NCBI GenBank assembly: GCA_963802765.1
Contig: CAWDJZ010000002.1
Coordinates: forward strand, 62,001-126,000
Origin: Gaiellasilicea sp963802765
GTDB taxonomy: Bacteria > Actinomycetota > Thermoleophilia > Gaiellales > Gaiellaceae
DNA: 64,000 bases
Reading direction: 5' to 3'
Shown here: piece by piece, positions 34,338-43,404 of the stretch
Position numbering within the stretch: the stretch's first letter is position 1
Layout of the letters: each line of letters opens with the position of its first letter
Made by a program: the position numbers and the translations under genes
Notes under the pieces: generated by a model
The model's database searches: none
Told to the model about the DNA's origin: nothing
Seen by the model: the letters and a program-made list of their open reading frames with translations, nothing else

Positions 34338-35143
34338 GCACCACCATTTCCGCAGCACTCGTCAAGGAGCTCCGCGACCTCACCGGCGCACCGATGATGG
34401 ACTGCAAGCGCGCGCTCGAGGAGACGGGCGGCGATCTCGACGCGGCGCGCACGCTCCTCCGCGAGCGTGGCATGGCGCAGGTGGCGAAGCGCGCCGGCCG
34501 GGCGACGACCGAGGGCATGGTCGGCTACCGCATCGCGGACGGCTACGGAACGATCGTCGCGCTGGGCTGCGAGACGGAGCCGGTCTCCAAGAACGAGGAG
34601 TTCCAGGCGTTCGCGAAGCGGCTCTTCGAAGCCGTCCATGCGGGCGGTCCGGAGGCCGTCGAATCGCTCGAGCAAGACCGGATCGACGTCGCTGCGAAGT
34701 TGGGCGAGAACATCGTCGTCGTCGGGGCGGAGCGCTACGAGCAGGGCGAGGGGGAGGTGCTGAACGCGTACACCCACCCACCGGCGAACAAGATCGGCGT
34801 GCTCGTCAAGCTCGAGGGCGGCGACGCGGAGCTCGCGCGCCAGCTCGCGATGCACATCTCGTTCGCGGCGCCCGAGTGGACCACGCGCGAGGACGTCCCC
34901 GCCGAGGTGGTCGAGGCTGAGCGGCAGGTCTACCTCAACTCCGACGAGCTGGAAGGCAAGCCGGAGCAGGCGAAGGAGAAGATCGTCGAGGGCATGCTCG
35001 CGAAGCGTTTCTTCGCGGCGCAGCCCGGCGGGGCGCTGACCGAGCAGCCGTGGATCCACGACTCGGCGAAGACGGTCGGCCAGGCGCTGGCGGACGCCGG
35101 CGCACGTGTGGTCGCCTTCAAGCGGCTCTCTGTCGCAGAATAG
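34334..35143 (+). CDS. tsf: Elongation factor Ts
   Basis: 269 residues. The UBA-like N-terminal domain (ISAALVKELRDLTGAPMMDCKRALEETGGDLDAARTLLRERG) is followed by the core domain with VGYRIADGYGTIVALGCETEPVSKNEEF. EF-Ts exchanges GDP for GTP on EF-Tu. GTG 34334 overlaps the rpsB stop. Gene order rpsB-tsf-pyrH-frr is the classic bacterial one. Confidence 0.96.
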   Translation: MSTTISAALVKELRDLTGAPMMDCKRALEETGGDLDAARTLLRERGMAQVAKRAGRATTEGMVGYRIADGYGTIVALGCETEPVSKNEEFQAFAKRLFEAVHAGGPEAVESLEQDRIDVAAKLGENIVVVGAERYEQGEGEVLNAYTHPPANKIGVLVKLEGGDAELARQLAMHISFAAPEWTTREDVPAEVVEAERQVYLNSDELEGKPEQAKEKIVEGMLAKRFFAAQPGGALTEQPWIHDSAKTVGQALADAGARVVAFKRLSVAE

Positions 35144-35147
35144 GCGC

Positions 35148-35921
35148 GTGACCACGCCGCAACAGGAGCTGGAGCGGTTGCCGGCCGGCGTCGCTCCTGC
35201 ATTCCGCCGAGTCCTGTTGAAGCTCTCGGGCGAGGCTCTGATGGGCGACCATGAATACGGGATCGACCCGAAACGGGTCGCGTCGATCGCGCGTGAGGTC
35301 GTCGACGTCCAGTCGGAGGGCCTCGAGCTCGCGATCGTCGTCGGCGGCGGCAACATCTATCGGGGTATGGCAGCTGCGAACGAGGGCATGGACCGTGCGA
35401 CCGCCGACTACGCGGGCATGCTCGCGACCGTGCTGAACGCGGTGGCGCTCCAGGACGCGCTCGAGCGGATCGGCGCCGACACGCGCCTCCTTTCCGCGCT
35501 CGAGGTGTCGGAGGTCGCCGAGCCGTATATCCGCCGCCGCGCCATCCGCCACCTCGAGAAGGGTCGGGTCGTGATCTTCGCGGCCGGCACCGGCAACCCG
35601 TTCTTCACGACCGACACGGCCGCGGCTCTCCGCGCGCTCGAGATCGGCGCCGACGCGATCCTGATGGCGAAGAGCGGGACCAAGGGCGTTTATGACGGCG
35701 ACCCGCGGACGGAGCCGGATGCGATCTTCCTGCCCTCGCTGACTCATCTCGAGGCGATCGAGCGCGGCCTGCGCGTGATGGACACGACTGCGCTCTCGCT
35801 CTGCATGGAGAACGGCCTGCCCATCCACGTCTTCGAGCTCGCAGAGGGCAACATCCGTCGCGTCGTGGCGGGACAGCGCGTGGGGACGATCATCTCGACC
35901 ATCGACGAGAAGGAGAGCTGA
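35148..35921 (+). CDS. pyrH: UMP kinase
   Basis: 257 residues. UMP kinase makes UDP and is allosterically regulated by GTP and UTP. The amino-acid-kinase motifs FRRVLLKLSGEALMG, LAIVVGGGNIYRG, GTGNPFFTTDTAAALRALEIGADAILMAKSGTKGVYDGDPR are intact. GTG 35148 is used, four bases after the tsf stop. The 17 bases ending the gene (35907-35923) are duplicated just before and including the frr start codon. Confidence 0.96.
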   Translation: MTTPQQELERLPAGVAPAFRRVLLKLSGEALMGDHEYGIDPKRVASIAREVVDVQSEGLELAIVVGGGNIYRGMAAANEGMDRATADYAGMLATVLNAVALQDALERIGADTRLLSALEVSEVAEPYIRRRAIRHLEKGRVVIFAAGTGNPFFTTDTAAALRALEIGADAILMAKSGTKGVYDGDPRTEPDAIFLPSLTHLEAIERGLRVMDTTALSLCMENGLPIHVFELAEGNIRRVVAGQRVGTIISTIDEKES

Positions 35922-36072
35922 TGGCGCGGCTCGGGAAGACCACCGAGGAGTCGTCGCCGGAGCGGGATTCATTCCCGCGCAGGCGCGCAACCGTCCTGGA
36001 AAACACCACGAAGAAGGAGGGGGCTCATGGGGGAACCATGGGTTCCCCCATGCTGGAGAAGGAGAGCTGATG
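35907..36072 (+). repeat. 17-bp direct repeats flanking an inserted palindromic element (copy A)
   Basis: The 17 bases GAGAAGGAGAGCTGATG occur at 35907-35923 (end of pyrH) and 36056-36072 (ribosome site and start of frr). Between them are 132 bases with a GCGGGA/TCCCGC hairpin, the linker GAAGAAGGAGGGGGC, and a hairpin with 12-base arms at 36026-36037 and 36041-36052. This looks like an insertion with target duplication into a pyrH-frr junction whose stop and start once overlapped. Confidence 0.75.
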
Positions 36073-36633
36073 CCGACCATCGAGGAGTTTCTGGACGACG
36101 CGAAGCGCCGGATGGACAAGTCGATCGAGACGACGCGGACCGAGTTCAACAGCGTCCGAACGGGCCGCGCCTCGACGGCGCTCCTCGACCGGATCACGAT
36201 CGACTACTACGGCACCCCGACGCCGCTGAAGAATCTGGCGACGATCGGAGCCCCGGAGCCGCGCCTGCTCACCGTGCAGCCGTTCGATCCCTCGCAGATC
36301 AAGGCGATCGAGAAGGCGGTGCAGGAATCCGACCTCGGCCTGACTCCCTCGAACGACGGCAAGATGATCCGCCTGCCGATCCCGCAGCTGACCGAGGAGC
36401 GCCGCAAGGAGCTCGTCAAGCTGGTTCGCCGCTACGGCGAGGACGGCAAGGTCGCGATCCGAAACGTCCGGCGGGACGTGATGAAGCATCTCGAGGAGCT
36501 CGTCCGGAACGGCGAGGTCGGCGACGACGAGGAACGCCGCGGCGAGAACCAGGTCCAGAAGCTCACCGACGAGCACACGAAGTCGATCGACGACCTCATG
36601 AAGCACAAAGAGGCCGAGATCATGGAGGTATAG
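36070..36633 (+). CDS. frr: Ribosome recycling factor
   Basis: 187 residues, the normal size. RRF splits post-termination ribosomes with EF-G. Motifs: MDKSIETTRTEFNSVRTGRASTALLDRITIDYYGTPTPLKNLA and RKELVKLVRRYGEDGKVAIRNVRRD. The AAGGAG Shine-Dalgarno is supplied by the second copy of the 17-base duplication. The gene ends GGAGGTATAG, which also provides the ribosome site of uppS. Confidence 0.96.
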   Translation: MPTIEEFLDDAKRRMDKSIETTRTEFNSVRTGRASTALLDRITIDYYGTPTPLKNLATIGAPEPRLLTVQPFDPSQIKAIEKAVQESDLGLTPSNDGKMIRLPIPQLTEERRKELVKLVRRYGEDGKVAIRNVRRDVMKHLEELVRNGEVGDDEERRGENQVQKLTDEHTKSIDDLMKHKEAEIMEV

Positions 36634-36635
36634 AG

Positions 36636-37343
36636 GTCGCCACCGACCTCAACTCAACCGACCTCGCCCGCAGCGTCGCGATAATCATGGACGGGAACGG
36701 CCGCTGGGCGGAGCGGCGCGGCCTCCCCGTCGCCGCCGGCCACCGAGAGGGGACGCGTGCGCTCCGGCGTACCGTCGAGGCGGCGATCGAGCTCGGGGTC
36801 GAGTCGCTCGCCGTCTACGCGTTCTCGACCGAGAACTGGACGCGGCCGGCCGACGAGGTCGACGACCTGATGGAGATCCTCGGCGAGACGATCGAGCGTG
36901 AGCTCCCCGACCTCGCGAAGCAGGGCGTGCGCACGCGGTTCATCGGCCGCCGCGACCGCGTGCCGAAGGAACTGCAGGAGCGGATGGCCACGCTCGAGGA
37001 CGAGACGGCCGCGAACGACAGGCTCCTGCTCTGGATCGCGTTCGACTACGGCGGTCGTGCGGAGCTCGTCGAAGCGGCGCGACGCCTGCTCGAGGCCGAT
37101 GTCGCTCCGGCCGACGTGGACGAGAATGCGTTCGCCGCCCAGCTTTACGCACCTGAGCTTCCCGACCCGGATCTGCTGATCCGCACGTCGGGCGAGCTCC
37201 GGCTCTCGAACTTCCTCCTCTGGCAGCTCGCCTACGCCGAGCTCGTCTTCGTCGAGACGCTCTGGCCCGACTTCGGCGCGCCGGAGCTGAGCCAGGCGCT
37301 GTCCGACTACGCCGGCAGGCGCCGGCGCTTCGGCGGAAGATGA
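36636..37343 (+). CDS. uppS: Isoprenyl transferase (undecaprenyl diphosphate synthase family)
   Basis: 235 residues. It elongates isoprenyl diphosphate in cis for the peptidoglycan lipid carrier. Motifs: SVAIIMDGNGRWAERRGLPVAAGHREG, YAFSTENWTRP, and LIRTSGELRLSNFLLWQLAYAELVF. No ATG, GTG or TTG is available upstream of the first strand. GGAGG at 36624-36628 sits seven bases before a GTC at 36636, taken here as the start; ATG 36687 would remove the strand SVAII. Confidence 0.9.
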   Translation, partial: VATDLNSTDLARSVAIIMDGNGRWAERRGLPVAAGHREGTRALRRTVEAAIELGVESLAVYAFSTENWTRPADEVDDLMEILGETIERELPDLAKQGVRTRFIGRRDRVPKELQERMATLEDETAANDRLLLWIAFDYGGRAELVEAARRLLEADVAPADVDENAFAAQLYAPELPDPDLLIRTSGELRLSNFLLWQLAYAELVFVETLWPDFGAPELSQALSDYAGRRRRFGGR

Positions 37344-37440
37344 ACGTCGCTCGCCTACGGCTCGCTCCCGTGGGGGAAACCATGTTTCCCCCACGAGCCC
37401 CCTTCTTCTGCTCTGTGGGGGAACTTCCAAGTTCCCCCAC
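37342..37440 (-). repeat. Paired-hairpin repeat, copy B
   Basis: Read on the minus strand: a hairpin with arms GTGGGGGAACTT (37415-37440), the linker AGAAGAAGGGGGC, a second hairpin GTGGGGGAAAC/GTTTCCCCCAC (37370-37394) and a tail with GCGAGCCGTAGGCGAGCG. The same order occurs on the plus strand at 60011. Confidence 0.85.
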
Positions 37441-37450
37441 ACCCCCTAAA

Positions 37451-37476
37451 GTTCACCGGGCGAACGCCCGGTGAAC
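37451..37476 (+). promoter_or_regulatory. Hairpin containing the cdsA start codon
   Basis: GTTCACCGGGC and its exact complement flank GAAC. The GTG start of cdsA (37471-37473) lies in the right arm, and no Shine-Dalgarno is visible upstream. The fold could limit translation; that is inference. Confidence 0.45.
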
Positions 37477-38271
37477 CAGTTTCTCTCGCGGGTGCTCATC
37501 ACCCTCGTCGGCGTACCGGTCGTCCTCTGGCTCGTCTACCTGGGCGACTGGTGGCTCTTCGGGCTGGCCGTCGTGGTGACGTTGATCGCGCTGCACGAGC
37601 TGTACGTGATGGCCCGCGGCCTTCGTCCGCTCGTCCTCGCCGGCTACGTCGGAGCGATCGCGACCCTGCTCGGCGCGCAGCTCGGCGGCTCCGCGTGGAT
37701 GGTCGGAGGCTTCATGCTCACGCTCGTCCTCGCCTTCCTGCTCTACGGGATCGCCGAGACGCGGCAGCCGGCGACCGTGACGATGAGCACGACGGTCTTC
37801 GGCACCGCGTGGATCGCGCTCGGCATCGCTCATCTGCTGCTCCTGCGGGACATCCCGGAGCACGGCCGGCTCGCGGTCTTCACGCTCCTTCTCGCCGTCT
37901 TCGCCGACGACACCGCCGCCTACCTCGTCGGACGGCTGGTCGGCCGTCACAAGCTCGCGCCTGCGCTCTCGCCCGGGAAGACGTGGGAGGGCTTCATCGC
38001 AGGGACCGCGGCCGCGATCGCCGTCGCGTTCTTCGCGCTCTACGAGCAGGACTTCCTCACGATCCCGGAGTCGATCGTGTTCGGGGCAGCGATCGCGCTC
38101 GCCGGCGCGACCGGCGACCTCTTCGAGTCGGCGCTGAAGCGCGACCTGCAGGTCAAGGACTCGGGTCAGCTGCTCGGCGGGCACGGCGGCATGCTCGACC
38201 GGACCGACTCCCTCCTCTTCGCCTCGGTGGCCGCCTACTACGTCGTCCTGGCGGTCGGCGTCGCCTCGTAG
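37471..38271 (+). CDS. cdsA: Phosphatidate cytidylyltransferase (CDP-DAG synthase)
   Basis: 266 residues, multi-spanning. CdsA makes CDP-diacylglycerol from CTP and phosphatidate. The signature near the C-terminus, GATGDLFESALKRDLQVKDSGQLLGGHGGMLDRTDSLLFA, is complete, and LSPGKTWEGFIAG precedes it. GTG 37471 fits. It follows uppS after the repeat element and precedes dxr, the usual actinobacterial order. Confidence 0.94.
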   Translation: MNQFLSRVLITLVGVPVVLWLVYLGDWWLFGLAVVVTLIALHELYVMARGLRPLVLAGYVGAIATLLGAQLGGSAWMVGGFMLTLVLAFLLYGIAETRQPATVTMSTTVFGTAWIALGIAHLLLLRDIPEHGRLAVFTLLLAVFADDTAAYLVGRLVGRHKLAPALSPGKTWEGFIAGTAAAIAVAFFALYEQDFLTIPESIVFGAAIALAGATGDLFESALKRDLQVKDSGQLLGGHGGMLDRTDSLLFASVAAYYVVLAVGVAS

Positions 38272-38285
38272 GGCACACTGTGCCC

Positions 38286-39362
38286 GTGAAGCGGATCGCG
38301 TTGCTCGGTGCCACCGGCTCGATCGGCCGGCAGGCGATCGAGGTCGTCGAGCGGAACCCGGAGCTCGAGCTCTGCGCGCTCGCGGCCGGGTCGTCGGATC
38401 TCGCCGCCCTCGCGGCCGAGCACGGCGTGGCGCACACGCAGGTCGGAGGCGACCTGACCGAGCTGCTGGAGCGGTCGGAGCCGGACGTCGTCCTGAACGC
38501 GGTCGTCGGCTTCGCCGGCATCGACGCCACGCTCTGGGCGCTCGAGCGCGGAGTCACCCTCGCCCTTGCGAACAAGGAGAGCCTCGTCGCCGCCGGCGAC
38601 CTTGCAGTCGCGGCCAGGAACCGGGGAGGAGGCCTCCTGCTGCCGGTCGACTCCGAGCACTCGGCTCTGTTCCAGTGCCTCGAGGGGCGCGCAGCGGACA
38701 CCGTCGACTCGCTCGTGCTCACGGCGTCCGGCGGCCCGTTCCGCGGTCGCGCCCGCGCCGAGCTTGTGGACGTCGGCGTCGAGGACGCGCTCGCTCACCC
38801 GACGTGGAGCATGGGGCCGAAGATCACGGTCGACTCGGCGACGCTCGCCAACAAGGGGCTCGAGCTGCTCGAGGCGCACGTCCTCTTCGGCCTGCCGTTC
38901 GATCAGATCGAGGTCGTCATCCACCCGACCTCGGTCGTGCACGCGCTCGTCCGCTTCCGTGACGGCGCCGCGCTCGCGCATCTCGGGTACCCCGACATGA
39001 CGGTGCCGATCTCCTTTGCGCTGACCTATCCCGAGCGCGCCGCCACGGAGACGCCGCGACTCGACCTGGCGTCCGGCCTGACGCTCGAGTTCGAGGCTCC
39101 CGACCTGGAGACGTTCCCGCTGCTCGCGCTCGCCCGGCGCGCCGGCGAGGCCGGCGGAACGTCTCCCGCCGTCTACAACGCCGCCAACGAAGTCGCGGTC
39201 GCCGCCTTCCTCGACGGGAGGCTGCCGTTCCTCGGCATCGCCGAGGTCGTCGAGGATGCGCTCGACGCCGCCGACGGCGCTGCGGCCCGCGATCTCGCCG
39301 AGCTCGTCGAGGCTGATGCGGAGGCACGCCGGCTCGCGGAGCGGGGGGTGCCCGTCGCGTGA
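38286..39362 (+). CDS. dxr: 1-deoxy-D-xylulose-5-phosphate reductoisomerase
   Basis: 358 residues. Second step of the MEP isoprenoid pathway, NADPH-dependent. Motifs: KRIALLGATGSIGRQAIEVVERN, ALANKESLVAAGDL, LPVDSEHSALFQCLEG (metal-binding Asp/Glu) and TVDSATLANKGLE. GTG 38286 is chosen; GTG 38280 is possible. It overlaps rseP by four bases. With uppS and ispG it shows the window encodes MEP-pathway isoprenoid supply for the wall. Confidence 0.95.
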   Translation: MKRIALLGATGSIGRQAIEVVERNPELELCALAAGSSDLAALAAEHGVAHTQVGGDLTELLERSEPDVVLNAVVGFAGIDATLWALERGVTLALANKESLVAAGDLAVAARNRGGGLLLPVDSEHSALFQCLEGRAADTVDSLVLTASGGPFRGRARAELVDVGVEDALAHPTWSMGPKITVDSATLANKGLELLEAHVLFGLPFDQIEVVIHPTSVVHALVRFRDGAALAHLGYPDMTVPISFALTYPERAATETPRLDLASGLTLEFEAPDLETFPLLALARRAGEAGGTSPAVYNAANEVAVAAFLDGRLPFLGIAEVVEDALDAADGAAARDLAELVEADAEARRLAERGVPVA

Positions 39363-40576
39363 GCATCTTCTTCTCGATCCTCGGGCTCGCGTTCCTGATC
39401 CTCATTCACGAGGCCGGCCACTTCTTTGTCGCGCGCGCGGTCGGCATGAACCCGCGCAAGTTCTACATCGGCTTCCCACCGGCGCTCGCGAAGACAAAGC
39501 GGAACGGCATCGAGTACGGGATCGGCTCGATCCCGCTCGGCGGCTACGTGAAGATCCCGGGCATGCACCGCCCCGCGGCGGGCGACCTCGACATCCACTT
39601 CGGCCGTGCCGTCGAGGAGCGGCCCTCGCTGCGCCGCCCCGTGGAGGAGCTGCGACGGCTGCTCGAGGAGAGCGACTACGACGGCGCAAAGGGCGCCGTC
39701 GAGCGGCTCGCCGCCGCATTCGAGGGGGCGTCGCTCTCGCCGGCGGCCGAGAGGTCGGCGGAGCGGGGGTTGAACGAGATCCGCGACTCGCTGGCCCCGG
39801 ACGCGTACTGGCGCGCGAAGACGTGGAAGCGGGTCGCGGTCATCTTCGCGGGACCGGGTGCCAACCTCCTCCTCGCCGTGGTCCTGTTCGGTGTGCTGTT
39901 CCTCTCCATCAGCGGCGAATACCGGCTCGGCTTCGCGCTCACCGCCGACAACGACAGCGCCGTGACGGCGACCGTGGACGAGGTCCTGGCCGACACGCCG
40001 GCCGAGGACGCCGGGATGCGCGCCGGCGACCGTATCCTCGCAATCAACGGCCGGCCTGTCACCGCCGAGACGATCGCCCCCACGATCCGCGCGTCCGACG
40101 GGCGCCCGCTCACGGTCACCGTCGAGCGGAACGGCAGGGAAGTCACGCTCGCGCCGACGCCTCCCGAGAAGTCCGAGACGTACGGCGTCCTCGACTCCGG
40201 GTGGCAGGCACTGCGCGTGACGGGGATCGTCACGCGCGAGATCGGCGCGTCTGTCGGGCGTCTCGTCACCGGTGACGGACGCGACGAGATCTCGAGCCCG
40301 GTCGGGATCGTGCAGGGCTCGTCCGAGGCGGTCGAGCGCGGGACGCAGGACTACCTCTGGGTGCTCGGCCTGATCAGCCTCTCGCTGGCGCTGCTCAACC
40401 TGCTGCCGCTGCTGCCGCTCGACGGCGGCCACATCGCGTTCTCGCTCATCGAGGGAGCCCGCGGCAAGGCCGTGGCGCGGGAGGTCTATGAGCGTGCATC
40501 CGCCGTCGGGATCGCGGTCGTGCTCTTGCTCTTCTTCATCGGCCTGTCGAACGACATCGGCCGTTTGGGGAACTAG
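39359..40576 (+). CDS. rseP: RseP/RIP family site-2 metalloprotease
   Basis: 405 residues. HEAGHFFVAR gives the zinc HExxH, and NLLPLLPLDGGH the third ligand Asp and C-terminal motif; a PDZ domain lies around EVLADTPAEDAGMRAGDRILAINGRPV. It cleaves anti-sigma factors or other membrane proteins. An extra charged helical segment of about 80 residues (roughly 85-155) lies between the first helix region and AGPGANLLLAV. GTG start overlaps dxr. Confidence 0.9.
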   Translation: MSIFFSILGLAFLILIHEAGHFFVARAVGMNPRKFYIGFPPALAKTKRNGIEYGIGSIPLGGYVKIPGMHRPAAGDLDIHFGRAVEERPSLRRPVEELRRLLEESDYDGAKGAVERLAAAFEGASLSPAAERSAERGLNEIRDSLAPDAYWRAKTWKRVAVIFAGPGANLLLAVVLFGVLFLSISGEYRLGFALTADNDSAVTATVDEVLADTPAEDAGMRAGDRILAINGRPVTAETIAPTIRASDGRPLTVTVERNGREVTLAPTPPEKSETYGVLDSGWQALRVTGIVTREIGASVGRLVTGDGRDEISSPVGIVQGSSEAVERGTQDYLWVLGLISLSLALLNLLPLLPLDGGHIAFSLIEGARGKAVAREVYERASAVGIAVVLLLFFIGLSNDIGRLGN

Positions 40577-40580
40577 CGCC

Positions 40581-41714
40581 GTGCCCTCGGAGGTGCAGAT
40601 CAAGGTCGGCAACGTCGCGATCGGCGGCGGCGCGCCGGTCGTCGTCCAGTCGATGACCCTGACGCCGACGCGCGACGTGGAGGCGACGACCGCGCAGATC
40701 GCCGCGCTCGTCTCGGCGGGCTGCGAGGTCGTCCGCTGCGCCGTCCCGAAGACGGAGGACGCCGAGGCGCTCTCCCGGATCGTCCGCCTCAGTCCAATCC
40801 CGGTCGTTGCAGACATCCATTTCAACGCCAGCCTCGCCCTCAAGGCGATCGACGCCGGCGTCGCTGCCGTCCGGATCAACCCGGGCAACATCGGCGGCCC
40901 GGAGAAGGTCGAACAGGTTGTCGGAGCGGCGAAGAAGGCCGGGATCCCGATGCGGATCGGCGCCAACTCCGGCTCGCTGCCGAAGCACCTGCATGAGCTC
41001 GCGCAGGCCGACCAGGCGGAGGCGCTCGTCGCCGCCGCTCTCGAGGAGGTCGAGCTGCTCGAGAAGCTCGACTATCGCGACTTCAAGATCTCCGTCAAGT
41101 CGACGCACGTGCCGACGATGATTCGCGCCTACCGGATGCTGGCCGCGAAGGTTCCGTATCCGCTCCATCTCGGCGTCACCGAGGCCGGCACGCCCTTCTC
41201 AGGGTCGATCAAGAGCGCCGTCGGGATGGGGGCGCTGCTCGCCGACGGGATCGGCGACACGCTGCGCGTGTCGCTCACCGCCGACCCGGTCAAGGAGGTC
41301 GAGACGGCCTGGGAGATCCTGAAGGCGCTCGGGCTGCGCGAGCGCGGCCCGGTGATGATCTCGTGCCCCTCGTGCGGCCGCGACAACGTCGGCGTCGAGA
41401 AGCTCGCCGTCGTCGTCGAGGAGCGTCTCAAGGACTACCCGCAGGCGTTCGAGGTCGCCGTGATGGGCTGCGCCGTCAACGGGCCGGGCGAGGCGGGCGA
41501 CGCCGACTTCGGGATCGCCGGCGGCCGCGACGTCGGCTTCATCTACGCGCACGGCCGCGTCCTGAAGAAGGTGAGCTCGGACATCCTGATCGACGAGCTC
41601 TTCCACGAGATCGACCGCTGGATCGAGGACGGCATGCACCGCCCGAAGCGGCTGAAGATGGCGAAGCCGGCCGCCCTCGCCATGGCTGAAGCTTCGCTTA
41701 TCCCCCTCGACTAG
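40581..41714 (+). CDS. ispG: 4-hydroxy-3-methylbut-2-en-1-yl diphosphate synthase (IspG)
   Basis: 377 residues. Reduces MEcPP to HMBPP with a [4Fe-4S] cluster. The TIM-barrel part opens VKVGNVAIGGGAPVVVQSM-like (IKVGNVAIGGGAPVVVQ) and has ADIHFNASLALKAI and RINPGNIGG. Cluster ligands are in ISCPSCGRD and MGCAVNGPGEA. GTG 40581 follows the rseP stop by four bases. Completes the dxr-rseP-ispG set. Confidence 0.95.
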   Translation: MPSEVQIKVGNVAIGGGAPVVVQSMTLTPTRDVEATTAQIAALVSAGCEVVRCAVPKTEDAEALSRIVRLSPIPVVADIHFNASLALKAIDAGVAAVRINPGNIGGPEKVEQVVGAAKKAGIPMRIGANSGSLPKHLHELAQADQAEALVAAALEEVELLEKLDYRDFKISVKSTHVPTMIRAYRMLAAKVPYPLHLGVTEAGTPFSGSIKSAVGMGALLADGIGDTLRVSLTADPVKEVETAWEILKALGLRERGPVMISCPSCGRDNVGVEKLAVVVEERLKDYPQAFEVAVMGCAVNGPGEAGDADFGIAGGRDVGFIYAHGRVLKKVSSDILIDELFHEIDRWIEDGMHRPKRLKMAKPAALAMAEASLIPLD

Positions 41715-41723
41715 GCTCACGCG

Positions 41724-43404
41724 ATGCTCCATCGCGCCTCGCAGCTCTTCTTGCCGACCCTGCGCGACGCACCCGCGGACGCGGAGGCGCTCAGTCACAA
41801 GCTGCTTGTCCGCGGCGGGTACATCCGCCAGATGAGCGCCGGGCTCTGGACGTACCTGCCGCTCGGCTGGAAGGCGCATCAGAACGTCGCCCAGATCGTC
41901 CGCGACGAGATGGACGCGATCGGGTGCCAGGAGATGCTCGCGCCAGTGCTGACGCCGGCCGAGCTCTGGCAGACGACCGGCCGTTACGGCATCCCCGAGC
42001 TCTTCAAGCTCACCGACCGCAACGGCCGCGAGCACGTCCTCCCGCTGACGCACGAGGAGTCGTTCACGTTCCACGCGCGCGAGCTGCAGAGCTACCGGCA
42101 ACTGCCGCAGATGCTCTACCACTTCCAGACGAAGGACCGAGACGAGCCCCGGCCGCGCGGCGGGCTCCTCCGCGTCCGCGAGTTCATCATGAAGGACGCG
42201 TACTCGTTCGACGTCGACGAGGAGGGGCTCGACAAGAGCTTCGAGCTCCAGCGTGGCGCGTACCACCGGATCTTCGAGCGGTGCGGGCTCGAGTTCTTCG
42301 AGGTTGAGGCGGAGTCCGGGATGATGGGTGGGACGGGCTCGCGCGACTTCCTGGCGCCCTCGGGCTCGGGCGAGAACACGCTCGTCCTCTGCGAGAACGG
42401 CGACTACGCGGCCGACCTCGAGATCGCGACCGGCGTGCCGCGACAGGTCGAGTTCCCAGAGCGCCTCGAGACGCCGGAGGAGGTCTCGACGCCTGGCGTG
42501 ACGACGATTGAGGCGCTCGCCGAGCTGCTCGGGATCGACCACGCCGCGACGTCGAAGGCGATGCCGGTCACGAAGGAGGACGGCTCCGTGATCCTCGGGC
42601 TCGTGCGCGGCGACGACCGGCTCTCCGAGGAAAAGCTCAACCACGCCGTCCCGGGCGCGCGTGCCGCGACCGAGGATGAGATCCGGGCCGCGTTCGGCGC
42701 CGACCCCGGCTCGCTCGGCCCCGTCGGCTTCGCGGGCGAGATCGTGGCCGACGACTCGCTCCGCGACGGCCAGTTCGTCGCGGGCGCGAACCGCACCGGG
42801 TATCACCTGCGCGGCGTGGAGCACGGCCGCGACTTCCAGGCCCGCTTCGCCGACCTGCGCGAGGCGACGGAGGGAGACACGTGCTCGACGTGCGGCGGCA
42901 AGCTCGCGCTTCCGGACCGCGATCGAGGTCGGCCACATCTTCAAGCTCGGGACCTACTACAGCGTCCCGCTCGGCGCGTCCGTCCTCGACGAGAGCGGCG
43001 GCGAGCGCCCGATCGTCATGGGCAGCTACGGGATCGGGCCGGGGCGGGTCGTCGCCGCGGTGCTCGAGCAGCGCGGCGACGAGGGCGGGATCGTCTGGCC
43101 CCGTGAGGTCGCGCCCTACGACGTCGAGGTCGTCTCGCTCGACGCCGGCTCCGCTGAGTTGGCGGGCACGTCCGAGCGGATCGCCGCCGAGCTCGACGCG
43201 GCGGGCCGCGCCGTCCTCCTGGACGACCGCGACCAGCGGCCGGGCGAGAAGTTCGCCGACGCCGACCTCTTCGGGGCGCCGCTTCGAGTCGTCGTCGGCA
43301 AGAAGACGGCCGAGGACGGCGCCGTCGACGTGCGAGACCGCACAAGCGGCGAGGAAACCCGTGTTGCGCGTTTAGACCTCGCAAAATGGGTAGTCGGTCG
43401 TTGA
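41724..43404 (+). CDS. proS: Proline-tRNA ligase, bacterial type (one frameshift)
   Basis: About 560 residues after joining two frames. Class II synthetase motifs (SAGLWTYLPLGWKAHQNV, RDEPRPRGGLLRVREFIMKDAYSFD), the editing INS domain (HAATSKAMPVTKEDGSVILGLVRGDDRLSEEKL) and the C-terminal anticodon domain are all present. One extra base near 42911 shifts the frame between GGKLAL and RTAIEVGHIFKLGTYYS. The enzyme is essential, so the break is almost surely sequence error unless a second copy exists. The stop overlaps the next ATG (TGATG). Confidence 0.9.

Noticed and set aside
35922..36069. A short gene starting at ATG 35921 between pyrH and frr
   Set aside because: The ATG belongs to the duplicated 17 bases; the following sequence is a repeat element with hairpins and no protein similarity.
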